A DNA stretch of 64,000 bases, from assembly GCA_049606855.1 (NCBI GenBank), contig JBMYVY010000004.1, positions 1 through 64,000 on the forward strand, read 5' to 3'. The notes beneath the pieces were generated by a model. That model was not told the DNA's origin, ran no database searches, and worked only from the letters and a program-made list of their open reading frames with translations. The translations under genes were made by a program, and so were the position numbers. Source of the stretch: JBELHR01 sp049606855 (GTDB lineage: Bacteria; Bacteroidota; Bacteroidia; Flavobacteriales; Flavobacteriaceae). Positions 15,188-26,100 of this stretch are shown piece after piece (positions within the stretch are counted from its first letter, which is position 1; every line of letters starts with the position of its first letter).

Positions 15188-15937
15188 AACCTTGATGTAA
15201 ATTTCGCGAAATGCTACAGGATGGGACTCACTCTGCAAAGCTATATAGCCTTGTTTTAATTCAATACTAGACCCTTTAATTTCTTTGTTGACTCCTCCTC
15301 CACCCGTCACTGCATTGTGATACTTCATGACCAATTGACCATTGACCCAATGCTCAATAGTTGAATCAGGTTTGACTTTCAAAACTACTTTGACCCATTG
15401 TCCATCGTGAAAGCTAGGTCCTTTTGAATATATACAATGCTCCTTTTTAAGTACATTTTTCATCCTAACATGAGTCCCAGGCGTACATAAATTCATCGTT
15501 GGTCGAATTTGATGTTCATCTTTAGATCCAAGTAATTGAGCTTCCAAAGAAATGGGGAAATCTTGGTTTAACTCCATTTCATAGGGAGATTCTGAATGAA
15601 ACATTATCCCGCTATTTTTAAACGCCCAATCCGGTCCATCATGAATTTGACCTTCCAAAAATCGATATTCAAAAGACAATTCATAAAACCCAAATGATTC
15701 CTCAAAGAACAGCAATCCAAATTGCTCATCAAAAGATTCATAATTACTGTAATTCACATGAATCTCCTCATTGACAACCCGAAAAGTAGCTCTTGAGTCG
15801 TGGCCAGCTTGTTCCCCTCTTATTTTAGGAATCCATCCATCGAGGGACTTGCCATCAAATAATGCTAATGAATCAATTTGAGCAGAGACAAAAGAAACAT
15901 TCAGGAAAAGAAATAAATAAATTAGCTTAGAGACCAT
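15179..15937 (-). CDS. DUF1080 (3-keto-disaccharide hydrolase) family secreted protein, copy 1
   Basis: A 252-residue concanavalin-like jelly-roll protein with a signal peptide (1-19, SFVSAQ). DUF1080 marks: ALFDGKSLDGWIPK, FEYRFLEG, NSGIMFHSESPYEMEL, SLEAQLLGS, GQWVKVVLKVKPDSTIEHWVNGQ and GYIALQSESHPVAFREI. Characterised members act on 3-keto-glycosides, cleaving or lysing the bond after C3 oxidation; that fits the adjacent GMC dehydrogenase. It overlaps the upstream subunit-3 gene by 16 bp, so gmc - subunit 3 - DUF1080 form one operon on the minus strand. It differs clearly from the second DUF1080 at 34179. Confidence 0.87.
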   Translation of the reverse strand: MVSKLIYLFLFLNVSFVSAQIDSLALFDGKSLDGWIPKIRGEQAGHDSRATFRVVNEEIHVNYSNYESFDEQFGLLFFEESFGFYELSFEYRFLEGQIHDGPDWAFKNSGIMFHSESPYEMELNQDFPISLEAQLLGSKDEHQIRPTMNLCTPGTHVRMKNVLKKEHCIYSKGPSFHDGQWVKVVLKVKPDSTIEHWVNGQLVMKYHNAVTGGGGVNKEIKGSSIELKQGYIALQSESHPVAFREIYIKVLE

Positions 15938-16551
15938 GATTTATTCCCTACAGATTCCAATGAAATACATGGATCATAAGCACCGGGAATTGGATCGTAA
16001 TTCAATACTTCTTTACCCACCTTTTCCGAGCTATAATACCCAAAAATAGTATAATCTCTAGTTCCTAAAAGGAAATTATAAATATAGAATTCATCTAGAG
16101 CCTTTCCTGATAATTCATTAGGATTAGAATACCTTATTGCATTGATTGCATCTTTATCCTTACCATTGGCCTTGAAAAAATACTCAAATAGCACCTCTAC
16201 ATCTTCTGTTGAAGCATTTTCTATAGATTTTCCGGATTTTGATTCAAAAACTTCGATGAACTGATTCATTCCTTTTTTATAAACCTCTTGATTCTCAGGA
16301 TATTCAACATCTCTAAACATAACATCAATAAGCTGAGGAACATTGACTTCAACAGCTCCAGGCAATTCCGATACAGGAAAAATCACATCGACCACACGAG
16401 TCAATACGAGTCCTTGTTTTTCGCTAAAATAAGAAGGCACCCATGTCGTACGATCGTCCGTACATGAACTTAAAATTGATAAAATACTTGGAGCCGTAAC
16501 AGCTGCTCCAGCTGCTAGACCTAAATTTTTTAAGACTGATCTTCTATCCAT
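15922..16551 (-). CDS. Gluconate 2-dehydrogenase subunit 3 family protein (Tat-exported partner of the GMC oxidoreductase)
   Basis: A 209-residue protein starting with a twin-arginine signal (MDRRSVLKNLGLAAGAA) and a lipobox-like LSSC at residue 30. The body (about 45-190) is the all-helical gluconate 2-dehydrogenase subunit 3 fold (LTRVVDVIFPVSELPGAVEVNV; FYIYNFLLGTRDYTIFGYYSS). In known glucoside 3-dehydrogenases this small subunit carries the Tat signal and the FAD subunit is exported with it. It overlaps the GMC gene by 8 bp and the DUF1080 gene by 16 bp. No cytochrome c subunit gene is adjacent, so the electron acceptor is open. Confidence 0.87.
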   Translation of the reverse strand: MDRRSVLKNLGLAAGAAVTAPSILSILSSCTDDRTTWVPSYFSEKQGLVLTRVVDVIFPVSELPGAVEVNVPQLIDVMFRDVEYPENQEVYKKGMNQFIEVFESKSGKSIENASTEDVEVLFEYFFKANGKDKDAINAIRYSNPNELSGKALDEFYIYNFLLGTRDYTIFGYYSSEKVGKEVLNYDPIPGAYDPCISLESVGNKSWSLS

Positions 16552-18259
16552 TTCTTTGTTTTTTAAATTCTTTTGCTGCGTGATTTGCAGCTCTTGCTGT
16601 TAATGCCATATACGTTAAAGAAGGGTTTTGGGATGCACTTGAGGTCATACAAGCACCGTCAGTTACATACACATTTTCACACCCGTGAACTTGATTATAC
16701 TTATTTAAAACCGAAGTTTTGGAATCTTTTCCCATACGGGCCGTGCCCATTTCATGTATTCCATTTCCTGGATAACATTCCCTGTTATAGCCTTTCACAT
16801 TTTTAAATCCTGCCAAGGTCAACATCTTCACTGCTTCTTTCTCTGCATCTTCTCGCATTAATCGTTCGTTTTCTTTATACTCAACATCAAAATCAACAGT
16901 AGGCAAACCCCATTCATCCAATTTGTCATAATTTAATGACATTTTATTATCGTGATAAGGTAAGCATTCTCCAAAACAATTCACACCAATTTGCCAGGTT
17001 CCAGGTTTGACTAATTCCTTTTTCAAATCTTCACCATAGGACATTTCACCTATTGCCCGCATCCAATTTTGACGACTGGCAGAACCTTGCATTCCATATC
17101 CTCTAAGGTAATTTGTTTTAGTTTCCTCTTTCCCTGGTAGATTTCTAAATCTAGGAACAAAAAAACCTATCGGTTTCCTTCCTTTAAAATAATCCTCTGC
17201 ATTTCCATCCCACTCTCCTGTAGCTCCTACTTTAAAGTGATGATCCATCATATTATGACCTAATTCCCCACTATCATTTCCTAAGCCATTTGGGAATCTA
17301 TTGGATTTTGACATCATCAAAATGGATGTTGAAGCAACTGCAGAAGCGCATAAAAATATTACATCTGCATAATAAACATAAGACTCTTTTGTCTCAGCAT
17401 CAATTACTCTAACTCCAGTCGCTTTTCCAAGCTCCTCATCATAAATTACCTCATGAACAATACTATGAGGTCTTAAAGTCATTTTTCCAGTTCTGTCTGC
17501 AGCAGGTAAAGTACTTGAATTAGATGAAAAATAACCACCGAACGGACAACCTCTTATACACCTGTTTCTAAATTGACATGGAGATCTACCTTCTTTTGCC
17601 TCTCCTGTTAGATTCGCACTCCTTCCATTAATTATCTGTCTATCATCAAAATGCTCAGCTACTCCTTTTTGAAACTCTTCTTCAACACAATTCAATGGAA
17701 TTTCAGGGGTAAAAATACTATCTGGCAATTGCGGTAAATTCTCAGCCTTTCCCGTGATACCGACATATTTCTCTACTTTTTCATACCATGGCTTTAAATC
17801 CTCATATCTAATAGGCCAATCTACTCCATATCCATCCTTTGCATTTGCCTCAAAATCCATTGGACTCCATCTAAAAGACATACGTGCCCATAAGAGAGAC
17901 CTACCTCCTACATGATACCCTCTAATCCAATCAAAGCGTTTAGTTTCTTCATAAGGGTGCTTCAAATCATCTACAAACCAATGTTTACTTGCTTCCCCTG
18001 TAGTATATCCAGTTCTTTCCTGCTTAGGTTGATGCTTTCTATCTTCTCTGGTTGCCCTTCCACGATGCTCAAAATCCCATGGATCAAGATTCATAGTAGG
18101 ATAGTCCTTTATATGTTCAACCATACGTCCTCTTTCAAGGACTAAGGTATTCAAACCATTTTCTGTCAACTCTTTTGAAGCCCAACCACCAGTTATCCCA
18201 GTACCGACAACAATCGCATCAAATCGACTTTCATTCTTAACATTACTCGTAAAATTCAT
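16544..18259 (-). CDS. GMC-family FAD oxidoreductase (glucoside 3-dehydrogenase-like), copy 1
   Basis: A 571-residue flavoprotein. N-terminal dinucleotide-binding GTGITGG (19-25) with a following acidic ERGR, a Cys-rich segment CQFRNRCIRGCPFGGYFSS (about 227-246) typical of the G3DH-like GMC subgroup, and the C-terminal GMC region with GNGIHEMGTARMG and DGACMTSSASQNPSLT carrying the catalytic His and Asn. There is no own signal peptide; export is expected by hitch-hiking with the Tat subunit 3. Expected reaction: oxidation of a sugar hydroxyl, probably C3 of a glycoside. Close paralogue of 31329-33044 (same length). Confidence 0.88.
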   Translation of the reverse strand: MNFTSNVKNESRFDAIVVGTGITGGWASKELTENGLNTLVLERGRMVEHIKDYPTMNLDPWDFEHRGRATREDRKHQPKQERTGYTTGEASKHWFVDDLKHPYEETKRFDWIRGYHVGGRSLLWARMSFRWSPMDFEANAKDGYGVDWPIRYEDLKPWYEKVEKYVGITGKAENLPQLPDSIFTPEIPLNCVEEEFQKGVAEHFDDRQIINGRSANLTGEAKEGRSPCQFRNRCIRGCPFGGYFSSNSSTLPAADRTGKMTLRPHSIVHEVIYDEELGKATGVRVIDAETKESYVYYADVIFLCASAVASTSILMMSKSNRFPNGLGNDSGELGHNMMDHHFKVGATGEWDGNAEDYFKGRKPIGFFVPRFRNLPGKEETKTNYLRGYGMQGSASRQNWMRAIGEMSYGEDLKKELVKPGTWQIGVNCFGECLPYHDNKMSLNYDKLDEWGLPTVDFDVEYKENERLMREDAEKEAVKMLTLAGFKNVKGYNRECYPGNGIHEMGTARMGKDSKTSVLNKYNQVHGCENVYVTDGACMTSSASQNPSLTYMALTARAANHAAKEFKKQRNG

Positions 18260-18654
18260 ATGGATAGGATTTTAACTAATTCTTGCTGAAAATTAACCCT
18301 ATCGTTATAAATAGTTGTTCAAAATTTTTCAATGAACACATCTTAACAAAAACAAGAGGTTAAAATACTGCATAATTCAGTTAAAGACAGATACCCCACT
18401 ACTAAGGATGTTAAAATTTTAATTTTTTTTTAAGATTTTTATTAAAGTATAATTAACAAGTTTCAAAACACCAACACAAGTATAATAGACTTATTTTCAA
18501 AACATTAAGCCCTGTGTTGAATGAATATTTAGTCATGAAAGAAACCCAAGACACTTAAATTATCATGTGTATAAAATATTTCACTGCAAGAATGTTAACA
18601 AAATAAGCTCGCCCCTTATTTAAGTTTACAATTGATTAACAAACCCCGAACCCC
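18260..18654. other. Intergenic control region between the GMC operon and the TIM-barrel/SusCD operon
   Basis: Nearly 400 bp without a gene, AT-rich, between divergent operons. It holds the TGTTCAAAATTT element (18316-18327), part of the inverted repeat TGTTCA...TGAACA (18316-18338). No full TTG/TAnnTTTG promoter could be placed on either strand, which suggests activator-dependent promoters. No small ORF with coding character was seen. Confidence 0.6.
18315..18338. promoter_or_regulatory. Candidate operator shared with the GMC2/AraC region
   Basis: A 24-bp element beginning TTGTTCAA and ending CAATGAACA; its outer parts form TGTTCA-N11-TGAACA. 21 of 24 positions equal 33143-33166, and the 12-mer TGTTCAAAATTT recurs at 33080-33091. 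It is 56 bp upstream of the GMC1 start. Part of the match is a T-run, which lowers its weight. Confidence 0.45.
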
Positions 18655-19611
18655 ATGAATCGTCGTGAATTTATTCAGAAATCTGGACAAACTGCTGCAG
18701 GACTATCTTTGCTCAGTTTAATGAGTTCTTGTAATCTAGGAACGACTCAGAAAACAAACTCTACCCCAGAGGATGCATCAGGACTTTTCTTTAAAATCTC
18801 TCTAGCCCAATGGTCTTTACACAAAGCCATGCTCAGTGGAGAAATGACCACACTAGATTTTGCTAAGCAATCCAGAATGCACGGTTGCGAAGGTTTAGAG
18901 TATGTGTCAGCCTTATTCAAAGACAAGGTAAACGATAATCAATATTTATCTGAATTAAATAACCTTGCCAAAAATGAGGGTCAGCAAAACCTGTTATTAA
19001 TGATCGATGGCGAAGGTGAACTGGCTCAACCCAATCAGAAAAGTAGGATGACTTCAATCGAAAACCACTACAAATGGGTTGAAGCTGCCCATTTTATGGG
19101 TTGTCATAGTATCCGTGTAAATCTTGGAGGTGGTGAAAATATGGAGGAAGCTGCCAAGCATGGAGTAGATTCATTGAATAAACTTGCACAATTTGCCCAA
19201 GGTTCTAATGTTAACATTTTAGTTGAAAACCATGGTGGATTTTCTTCTGATGGAAGATGGATGCAACAAGTATTCGAACATGTTTCCATGAATAATATTG
19301 GAACCTTACCTGATTTCGGGAATTTCTGTATAGAAAAAAACAGTCAAAATTCTTGTATCAAAGAATATGACAAATACAAAGGTGTTAAAGAACTCATGCC
19401 CTTCGCAAAGGCAGTAAGTGCAAAATCCTATGGATTTAATGCCGAAGGGGAAGAAACACTTATTGATTATAGAAAGATGTTGACTCTAGTCAAGGAAGCT
19501 AATTATTCCGGTTTTATCGGAATCGAATTTGAAGGAGATCAAGTATCGGAAAGCAAAGGAATTGAGTTAACTAGAAACTTATTAATAAACATCGGTAAAG
19601 AATTAAGCTAA
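18655..19611 (+). CDS. Tat-exported sugar phosphate isomerase/epimerase-like TIM-barrel protein
   Basis: A 318-residue xylose-isomerase-like TIM barrel (AP endonuclease 2 family). It opens with a Tat signal (MNRREFIQKSGQTAAGLSLL) and a lipobox at Cys26 (LMSSC), so it acts outside the cytoplasm, probably as a lipoprotein. Barrel features: ISLAQWSLHK at strand 1, CEGLEYVS, GCHSIRVNLG, ILVENHGG with the metal Glu, TLPDFGNF with the Asp, and FIGIEFEGD with the final Glu. In this context it may hydrate or isomerise a 3-keto sugar intermediate. First gene of the plus-strand operon; the MFS gene follows after 1 bp. Confidence 0.85.
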   Translation: MNRREFIQKSGQTAAGLSLLSLMSSCNLGTTQKTNSTPEDASGLFFKISLAQWSLHKAMLSGEMTTLDFAKQSRMHGCEGLEYVSALFKDKVNDNQYLSELNNLAKNEGQQNLLLMIDGEGELAQPNQKSRMTSIENHYKWVEAAHFMGCHSIRVNLGGGENMEEAAKHGVDSLNKLAQFAQGSNVNILVENHGGFSSDGRWMQQVFEHVSMNNIGTLPDFGNFCIEKNSQNSCIKEYDKYKGVKELMPFAKAVSAKSYGFNAEGEETLIDYRKMLTLVKEANYSGFIGIEFEGDQVSESKGIELTRNLLINIGKELS

Positions 19612-19612
19612 T

Positions 19613-20845
19613 ATGAAGTCAATCGTAAGAAGTCAATTATCTGTCATGATGTTTCTCGAATTTTTTATTTGGGGCGCTTGGTTTGTAACCCTAGGTACAT
19701 TTTTAGGAAATAATCTAGGTGCGAGCGGATCAGAAACTGCGATGGCATTCAGTACGCAATCATGGGGTGCCATAATAGCACCATTTATTATCGGTTTAAT
19801 TGCGGATAAATATTTCAATGCGGAACGCATACTCGGTATACTACATTTAATTGGAGCTGTTTTAATGTATATGATGTATGGATCGGATAGTTTTACTATG
19901 TTCTATCCTTTGGTTCTAGGTTATATGATTGCCTATATGCCTACATTAGCCTTGGTTAATTCTGTTGCTTTTAAACAAATGAAAGACCCGGCGAAAGATT
20001 TTTCATTAATTCGAGTATTTGGAACCGTAGGGTGGATCATTGCTGGATTGACTATTAGTTATGTGTTTCATTGGGATTCTCCTGAAGCTACAACACAAGG
20101 CGCACTAAAAAACACATTTTTAATGACAGCTATTGCCTCTGCAATACTAGGAGCTTTTAGTTTCTTTTTGCCAAAAACACCCCCTAACAAAAGTCAAGCT
20201 ACAAATCAAGGAATTAAAGAAATTCTGGGGCTTGACGCTTTAAAATTACTAAACGACAGAAACTTTTTGACATTTTTCATTTCTTCTGTTCTTATATGTA
20301 TCCCACTTGCATTCTATTATCAAAACGCGAATCCATTTCTATCTGAGATTGGACTTAGTAATCCTACCGGAAAAATGACTATAGGTCAAGCTTCCGAGGT
20401 GTTGTTTATGCTTTTACTACCCGTGTTTTTCAAGAAATTTGGTTTCAAAAACACAATTTTAGTTGGAATGTTGGCTTGGACCTTGAGATATGTGCTGTTT
20501 TCATTTGGAGACGCTGGATCAGGAGCCTATATGCTTATATTAGGAATTGCATTACATGGAATTTGTTATGACTTTTTCTTTGTATCAGGTCAAATTTATA
20601 CAAACTCTAAGGCAGGAGACCAAGTAAAAAGTGCAGCACAAGGACTTATCACTCTTGCAACGTACGGCGTTGGAATGCTGATCGGATTTTGGGTAGCTGG
20701 AAAAATTTCAGATGCTTTCATTTTAAACGATGGAACACATGAATGGTCGCAAATATGGATTTATCCTGCAATTTTTGCCGCTGCTGTAGCAGTATTGTTT
20801 GTACTTGTGTTTAAAGACGAAAAAATTAATTACGAAGAATCTTAA
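19613..20845 (+). CDS. MFS permease, nucleoside/H+ symporter (NupG/XapB) type
   Basis: A 410-residue protein with about twelve membrane helices. It has the LacY/NupG-like N-terminus MMFLEFFIWGAWFVTLG, the loop GLIADKYFNAERIL, and FSLIRVFGTVGWIIAGL. Proteins annotated as nucleoside permeases occur widely in Bacteroidota sugar loci and are likely to carry sugars or keto sugars there. Directly downstream of the TIM-barrel gene and two bases before the Gfo/Idh/MocA gene, so it presumably imports the product made in the periplasm. Confidence 0.87.
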   Translation: MKSIVRSQLSVMMFLEFFIWGAWFVTLGTFLGNNLGASGSETAMAFSTQSWGAIIAPFIIGLIADKYFNAERILGILHLIGAVLMYMMYGSDSFTMFYPLVLGYMIAYMPTLALVNSVAFKQMKDPAKDFSLIRVFGTVGWIIAGLTISYVFHWDSPEATTQGALKNTFLMTAIASAILGAFSFFLPKTPPNKSQATNQGIKEILGLDALKLLNDRNFLTFFISSVLICIPLAFYYQNANPFLSEIGLSNPTGKMTIGQASEVLFMLLLPVFFKKFGFKNTILVGMLAWTLRYVLFSFGDAGSGAYMLILGIALHGICYDFFFVSGQIYTNSKAGDQVKSAAQGLITLATYGVGMLIGFWVAGKISDAFILNDGTHEWSQIWIYPAIFAAAVAVLFVLVFKDEKINYEES

Positions 20846-20847
20846 AG

Positions 20848-21990
20848 ATGGCGAAAAAGATCAAATTGGGAATAATTGGTGGCGGAGGAGATTCTTTAAT
20901 TGGAGTACTTCATCGAATAGCATCCTTTATGAACGATAATTATCAGATTGTCGGTGCAGTATTCAATCCTAATTGGAAGGAAAATATCGGATTTGCAGAA
21001 AAAATTGACCTGCCAACCAATAGAATATATAAAGATTTCGAATCGTTTATTGATGGAGAATTGGCACTTCCAAAATCGGAACGTATAGAAGTTGTATCTG
21101 TGTTAACACCTAACTTCTTACACTTCCCTATGGCCAAGGCTTTGTTAGAGAATGGGTTTAATGTTATTTGCGAAAAACCAATGACCACAACATGGGAAGA
21201 AGCAAAAATATTAAAGAATATTTTAGATCAAACAGATCGCATCTTTGCGGTTACTTATACTTACACTGGTTACCCCATGGTAAGGCAACTTAAGCAAATG
21301 ATCAAAGAGGGTGTTCTTGGAGAAATTCAAAAAACAGATGTTCAATATTATCAAGGTTGGATTAACCCCATAATTCACGATAAAGAATTACGTAAATCTG
21401 TATGGCGATTGGATCCTAGCAAAGGTGGAATTTCATGTTGTATAGGAGATATTGGAACTCATGCATTTAACATGCTCGAATACGTTTCAGGACTTCAAGT
21501 AAGTCAATTAATATCAGATTTAGACTTCGTTTATAAAGACAACAAAATGGACGTTGATGGTTCTGTATTAGTTCGTCTAGATAATGGATCTAAAGGTATC
21601 ATTCGCACTTCTCAAATTGCAACGGGTGAGGAAAATAATTTAGAAGTTAAAATTTACGGTAAAAATGGTGCCTTGAAATGGCGTCAAGAGCAACCCAATG
21701 AATTAGTTTATCTCACAGAAGGTAAAGCAAAACAAATATTGACACCGGGTCACGATTATAATTCAAATTTATCCTTATCCGGAACTAAATTACCACCAGG
21801 TCATCCTGAAGGTATATTTGATGCCATGGCCAATATTTACTTAGGAGTTGCTAAGGCAATTAGAAAAGAATCTTATGACCAAGCCGAATTTCCAGAGTTA
21901 ATTGAAGGGTATAGAGGCATGGAGTTTATAGAAAAAGTTGTTGAATCCAACCGAGAATCAAATTCTTGGGTTAAAATGGATAATTTATGA
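20848..21990 (+). CDS. Gfo/Idh/MocA-family NAD(P)-dependent sugar oxidoreductase
   Basis: A 380-residue cytoplasmic dehydrogenase: Rossmann start KLGIIGGGGDSLIG (about 5-18), VSVLTPNFLHFPMAKALLENG, the catalytic-region Lys motif CEKPMTTT (about 109-116), and GDIGTHAFNMLEY (about 198-210) with the conserved Asp and His. The family oxidises or reduces sugars at C1-C4, including C3 of glucosides. Here it may reduce imported 3-keto sugar back to the normal sugar, or oxidise it further. The stop overlaps the next start (ATGA). Confidence 0.88.
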   Translation: MAKKIKLGIIGGGGDSLIGVLHRIASFMNDNYQIVGAVFNPNWKENIGFAEKIDLPTNRIYKDFESFIDGELALPKSERIEVVSVLTPNFLHFPMAKALLENGFNVICEKPMTTTWEEAKILKNILDQTDRIFAVTYTYTGYPMVRQLKQMIKEGVLGEIQKTDVQYYQGWINPIIHDKELRKSVWRLDPSKGGISCCIGDIGTHAFNMLEYVSGLQVSQLISDLDFVYKDNKMDVDGSVLVRLDNGSKGIIRTSQIATGEENNLEVKIYGKNGALKWRQEQPNELVYLTEGKAKQILTPGHDYNSNLSLSGTKLPPGHPEGIFDAMANIYLGVAKAIRKESYDQAEFPELIEGYRGMEFIEKVVESNRESNSWVKMDNL

Positions 21991-23039
21991 AAACGATAAA
22001 GGGACCTGCTTTATTTTTAGCCCAATTTATGGGTGACGAAAAACCTTTTAATAACTTAAAAGATATAGCAGCATGGGCGAGTTCTTTGGGTTATAAAGGA
22101 GTTCAAATACCTACATGGGAATCGAGACTTATTGATTTGGATTTGGCTGCAGATTCCAAAACTTATTGTGATGAAATAATAGGAATCTTAAGCGAAAACG
22201 ATTTAGAGCTTACCGAATTGGCAAGTCATTTGCAAGGTCAATTGGTTGCGGTTCACCCGGCATATGATAAGCAGTTTGACAACTTTGCACCTTCGAATGT
22301 TCGAAATAATCCTAATGCACGGCAAAAGTGGGCAACAGATCAACTTATTAAATCGGCAAAAGCTTCAAAAAATTTAGATCTCAAAGTACACGGGACTTTT
22401 TCTGGTTCATTGATGTGGCATATGGCTCATCCATGGCCCCAAATTCCTCATGGACTTACCAATTTGGCTTTTGAGCACTTGGCAAAATTGTGGTTACCTA
22501 TTTTAAATGAATTTGACCGCCAAGGAGTGGATGTTTGTTATGAAATTCATCCAGGTGAAGATTTGCATGACGGGATTACTTTTGAACGCTTTTTGAAGGC
22601 AACAAATAATCATAAAAGAGTAAATATTCTGTATGATCCTAGTCATTTTGTTTTACAACAGTTGAATTATATAGAATACATAGACAATTACCACGAGTAT
22701 ATCAAGATGTTCCATGTTAAGGATGCAGAGTTCAATCCTACAGGGAAATCTGGAACTTTTGGAGGCTACCAAGATTGGAAGGATAGAGCGGGAAGATACC
22801 GCTCGCTGGGAGACGGTCAAATTGACTTTAAAACTATCTTTTCAAAACTTTCACAATACGATTTAGATTTATGGGCTGTTATGGAATGGGAATGCTGTAT
22901 CAAATCTCCTGAACAAGGAGCTAGAGAAGGTGCACCATTTATCGCTCAACACATCATAGAGACTACGAACAAGCGATTCGATGATTTCGCAGGTCAGTCT
23001 ATTGATGAAGACTATCTCAAATCATTACTAGGCATATAA
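21987..23039 (+). CDS. Cytoplasmic sugar phosphate isomerase/epimerase (xylose isomerase-like TIM barrel)
   Basis: A 350-residue TIM barrel without signal peptide. Metal-site segments at strand ends: GYKGVQIPTWES, LTELASHLQGQL, VCYEIHPGEDLHDG, NILYDPSHFVLQ, YIKMFHVKDAEF and WAVMEWECCIK. These belong to the same superfamily as the exported protein at 18655 but the sequences are far apart. Probably acts on the sugar after import, in the same pathway as the Gfo/Idh/MocA enzyme with which it is translationally coupled. Exact reaction not assignable. Confidence 0.87.
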   Translation: MKTIKGPALFLAQFMGDEKPFNNLKDIAAWASSLGYKGVQIPTWESRLIDLDLAADSKTYCDEIIGILSENDLELTELASHLQGQLVAVHPAYDKQFDNFAPSNVRNNPNARQKWATDQLIKSAKASKNLDLKVHGTFSGSLMWHMAHPWPQIPHGLTNLAFEHLAKLWLPILNEFDRQGVDVCYEIHPGEDLHDGITFERFLKATNNHKRVNILYDPSHFVLQQLNYIEYIDNYHEYIKMFHVKDAEFNPTGKSGTFGGYQDWKDRAGRYRSLGDGQIDFKTIFSKLSQYDLDLWAVMEWECCIKSPEQGAREGAPFIAQHIIETTNKRFDDFAGQSIDEDYLKSLLGI

Positions 23040-23111
23040 TTAACCTTAATATATGAACAATCAATTATTTATTAACCTAAATTCAATTAACTACTAACAA
23101 ACTTTAATTTT

Positions 23112-26100
23112 ATGAAAAATTATTTAGTTAAGAATTTACTATTCCTAAGTGCGTTTTTGATGTGTGCATTTGCATCAGCTCAAACGGTAACAGGTGTAGT
23201 ATTTGATGCAGATGGTCCACTACCCGGTGCAAGTGTCGTGGTAAAAGGGACTACTCAAGGTACTGAAACAGATTTTGACGGAGCGTTTACGCTTGATAAC
23301 GTTGCATCTGATGCAGTTCTTGTGATTAGCTACGTAGGGTACAAAACCCAAGAGCTAGCAGTAAACGGTCAATCCTCTATCAATGTAACGATGGAAGGAG
23401 ATGATAACGTTTTAGAACAAGTTGTCGTAATGGGATACGTACAACAAACAAGAGGAGACATTACAGGTTCTGTTGCTTCCGTAGACATGGAAGAAGCTTT
23501 GAAAGCTCCGGTAGCGAATGCTGCTGAAGCACTTCAAGGTCGTGTAACAGGTGTAAATGTAGTTTCTTCTGGTGCGCCAGGTGCCGCTCCACAGGTAACT
23601 ATCCGTGGTTTTGGTTCTTGGACAAATTCTAATCCTCTTTACATTATCGATGGATTTCAAACAAAAGATGTTAATATCTTAAACTCGATTAACCCTGATG
23701 ATATTGAGCAAATGAACGTCCTTAAGGATGGTGCTGCTGCCATATATGGTTCTCGTGCTGCGAATGGTGTAATTATTATTAAAACTAAATCAGGTTCTTA
23801 TAATAAGGAGAAGGTTGAGTTCAACTTAGGTGTTTATACTGGGGTTTCAATGCTTCAAAATAAGCCTGAGTTAATGAATGCTAATCAACATGGAAACATG
23901 ATTTTTCAATCCTTAATTAATGATGGAGCAACTCCAGGTCATCCTCAATACGGATACGGTTCTGGACCAGTAGTTCCTTCTTCAATTATCGGTGCTCCTG
24001 TTGGAGTAACAGTTGCTCCAAATGGAACGGACTGGATTGATGCAATTACGAGAAACGCGCCAACAACTAATATTAATTTATCAGCTTCCAATGGTGGTGA
24101 AAAAGGTAAGTACTTCATGTCAATGAACTATTTTGACCGTCAAGGAGTTTTAGTTGACAATGGCTTTGTTCGTTTTAACACGGCATTACGTTCAGAATTT
24201 GCTATCTCTGATAGAATTACAATTGGTGAAAACCTTAATGTTACTTATACCAATAATACAGGTGGAAATGGTGAAGCATTTGAAAATGCCAACCGTATGA
24301 CTCCATTATTACCAACACATGATGATGAAGGTAACTATGCAGGAACATACGCTCCAGCTCTTGGATTAGGAAATACAAGAAACCCATTGGCTCAATTAGA
24401 AAGAGCTGCTGATAACTACAATAAGTCTTTACGTGTATTTGGTAATGCTTATTTAGATGTTAAACTAATAGATGGATTAAACTTCCGATCTAACATTGGT
24501 ATGAATACTCAAGTATTCCACTCAAGATCTTTTACAAAACTAGATCCTGAGCATTCTGAGCCACTTTCTACGAATTCATTATACATGCAGTATAATAACT
24601 CTTATGAAATGGTATGGACTAATACATTGAGTTATATGAAATCCTTTGGAAATCATAATGTAAATGCTGTATTAGGTTATGAAGCATTGAAAAATCAGTG
24701 GAATGGTATGAATGCTACTAGAACAGGATACCTTTACGAAGACCCTACTTTCTACAACCTTGGAAATGGATCTGGAGATCCTATTACAGGTTCTTGGGAG
24801 GGAGAATCTTCAATGGCTTCTATTTTCTTTAACATGAACTATAACTACGATTCTAGATATTTCTTATCGGTAACTGTTCGTAACGATACATCTTCTAAAT
24901 TTTTAGGAGACAATAAATCAGCGACGTTCCCATCATTATCAGCAGGATGGAATGTTTCAAATGAAGCCTTTTGGCCAGAAAATGATGTTGTATCAAGATT
25001 GAAAGTTAAAGGATCATACGGTACTTTAGGATTTGATGAGATCGATCCCTATTTATTAGTAGATTCATTCAGATTGGATGAAGTTTTAGCCAACTACCCA
25101 ATCAATGGTACAACTGTATCTCAAGGAGTTGTGCAGAATGTTTATGGTAACCCTGACTTAGTTTGGGAAACTACAACTTCTCAAAACTACGGTATAGAAA
25201 TGGGATTATTCAATGAATGGCTTTCTGTAGGGTTTGAATATTATGACATGTTAAACCAAGATATCCTGAACTCTGATTCAACAGTTAACCCAACAACGGG
25301 TGTTGAAACTGCTCCACCATTTAAAAACATTGGTGCAGTAAGAAATTCAGGTTTTGAGACTTTCGTGAATATTTCAAAAACAACTGAATCTGGGTTCCGA
25401 TATGGAATAAACCTTAACTTATCAAAAAACACAAATGTTGTTGAAGAATTGGCTTCTGAATTTATGTCTGCTGGTGGTAACCGTATGGGGAACACTACAA
25501 GAACAGAAAAAGGAAGATCTATTTCTGGTTTCTACGGTTTAGAGGCAGATGGTTTAGATGAAAATGGAAGAATCAATTTCGTAGATCAAAATGGTGACGG
25601 TACAATCAACGATGAGGACAGAACTTATATCGGTTCTCCTCTTCCAGATTTCACTTACGGTATTAATTTAGATTTAGGTTATAAAGGATTCGATGTATCC
25701 GCTTTATTCACAGGTTCTCAAGGAAATGACATTTACAACTATGAGCGTTTCTTTACAGACTTCCCATTATTCTTTAATGGAAATAGATCTACGCGATTAG
25801 TGAATTCTTGGACACCAAGTAACACAAATACAACTGTTCCTGCATTATCAAACACTATTCAGGGTAACGAAGGACAAACAAACAGCTATTTAGTAGAGGA
25901 TGGTTCTTTCTTTAAATTGAAGAACTTACAAATTGGATATAACTTTGATAGTAATGTTTCAGAAAAACTTGGACTAAGCTTCTTAAGACTATATGTTCAA
26001 GGTTCGAATATATTTACAATCACTGACTTCACTGGTGTTGACCCAGAGATTCCAGGTGGAGGATTAGCTCAAGGTATAAACAACCAAGTGTATCCTTTGT

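Noticed and set aside
23054..23060. TGAACAA upstream of susC as another copy of the shared operator
   Set aside because: Only seven bases match; the same heptamer occurs by chance in coding regions elsewhere in this AT-rich window.
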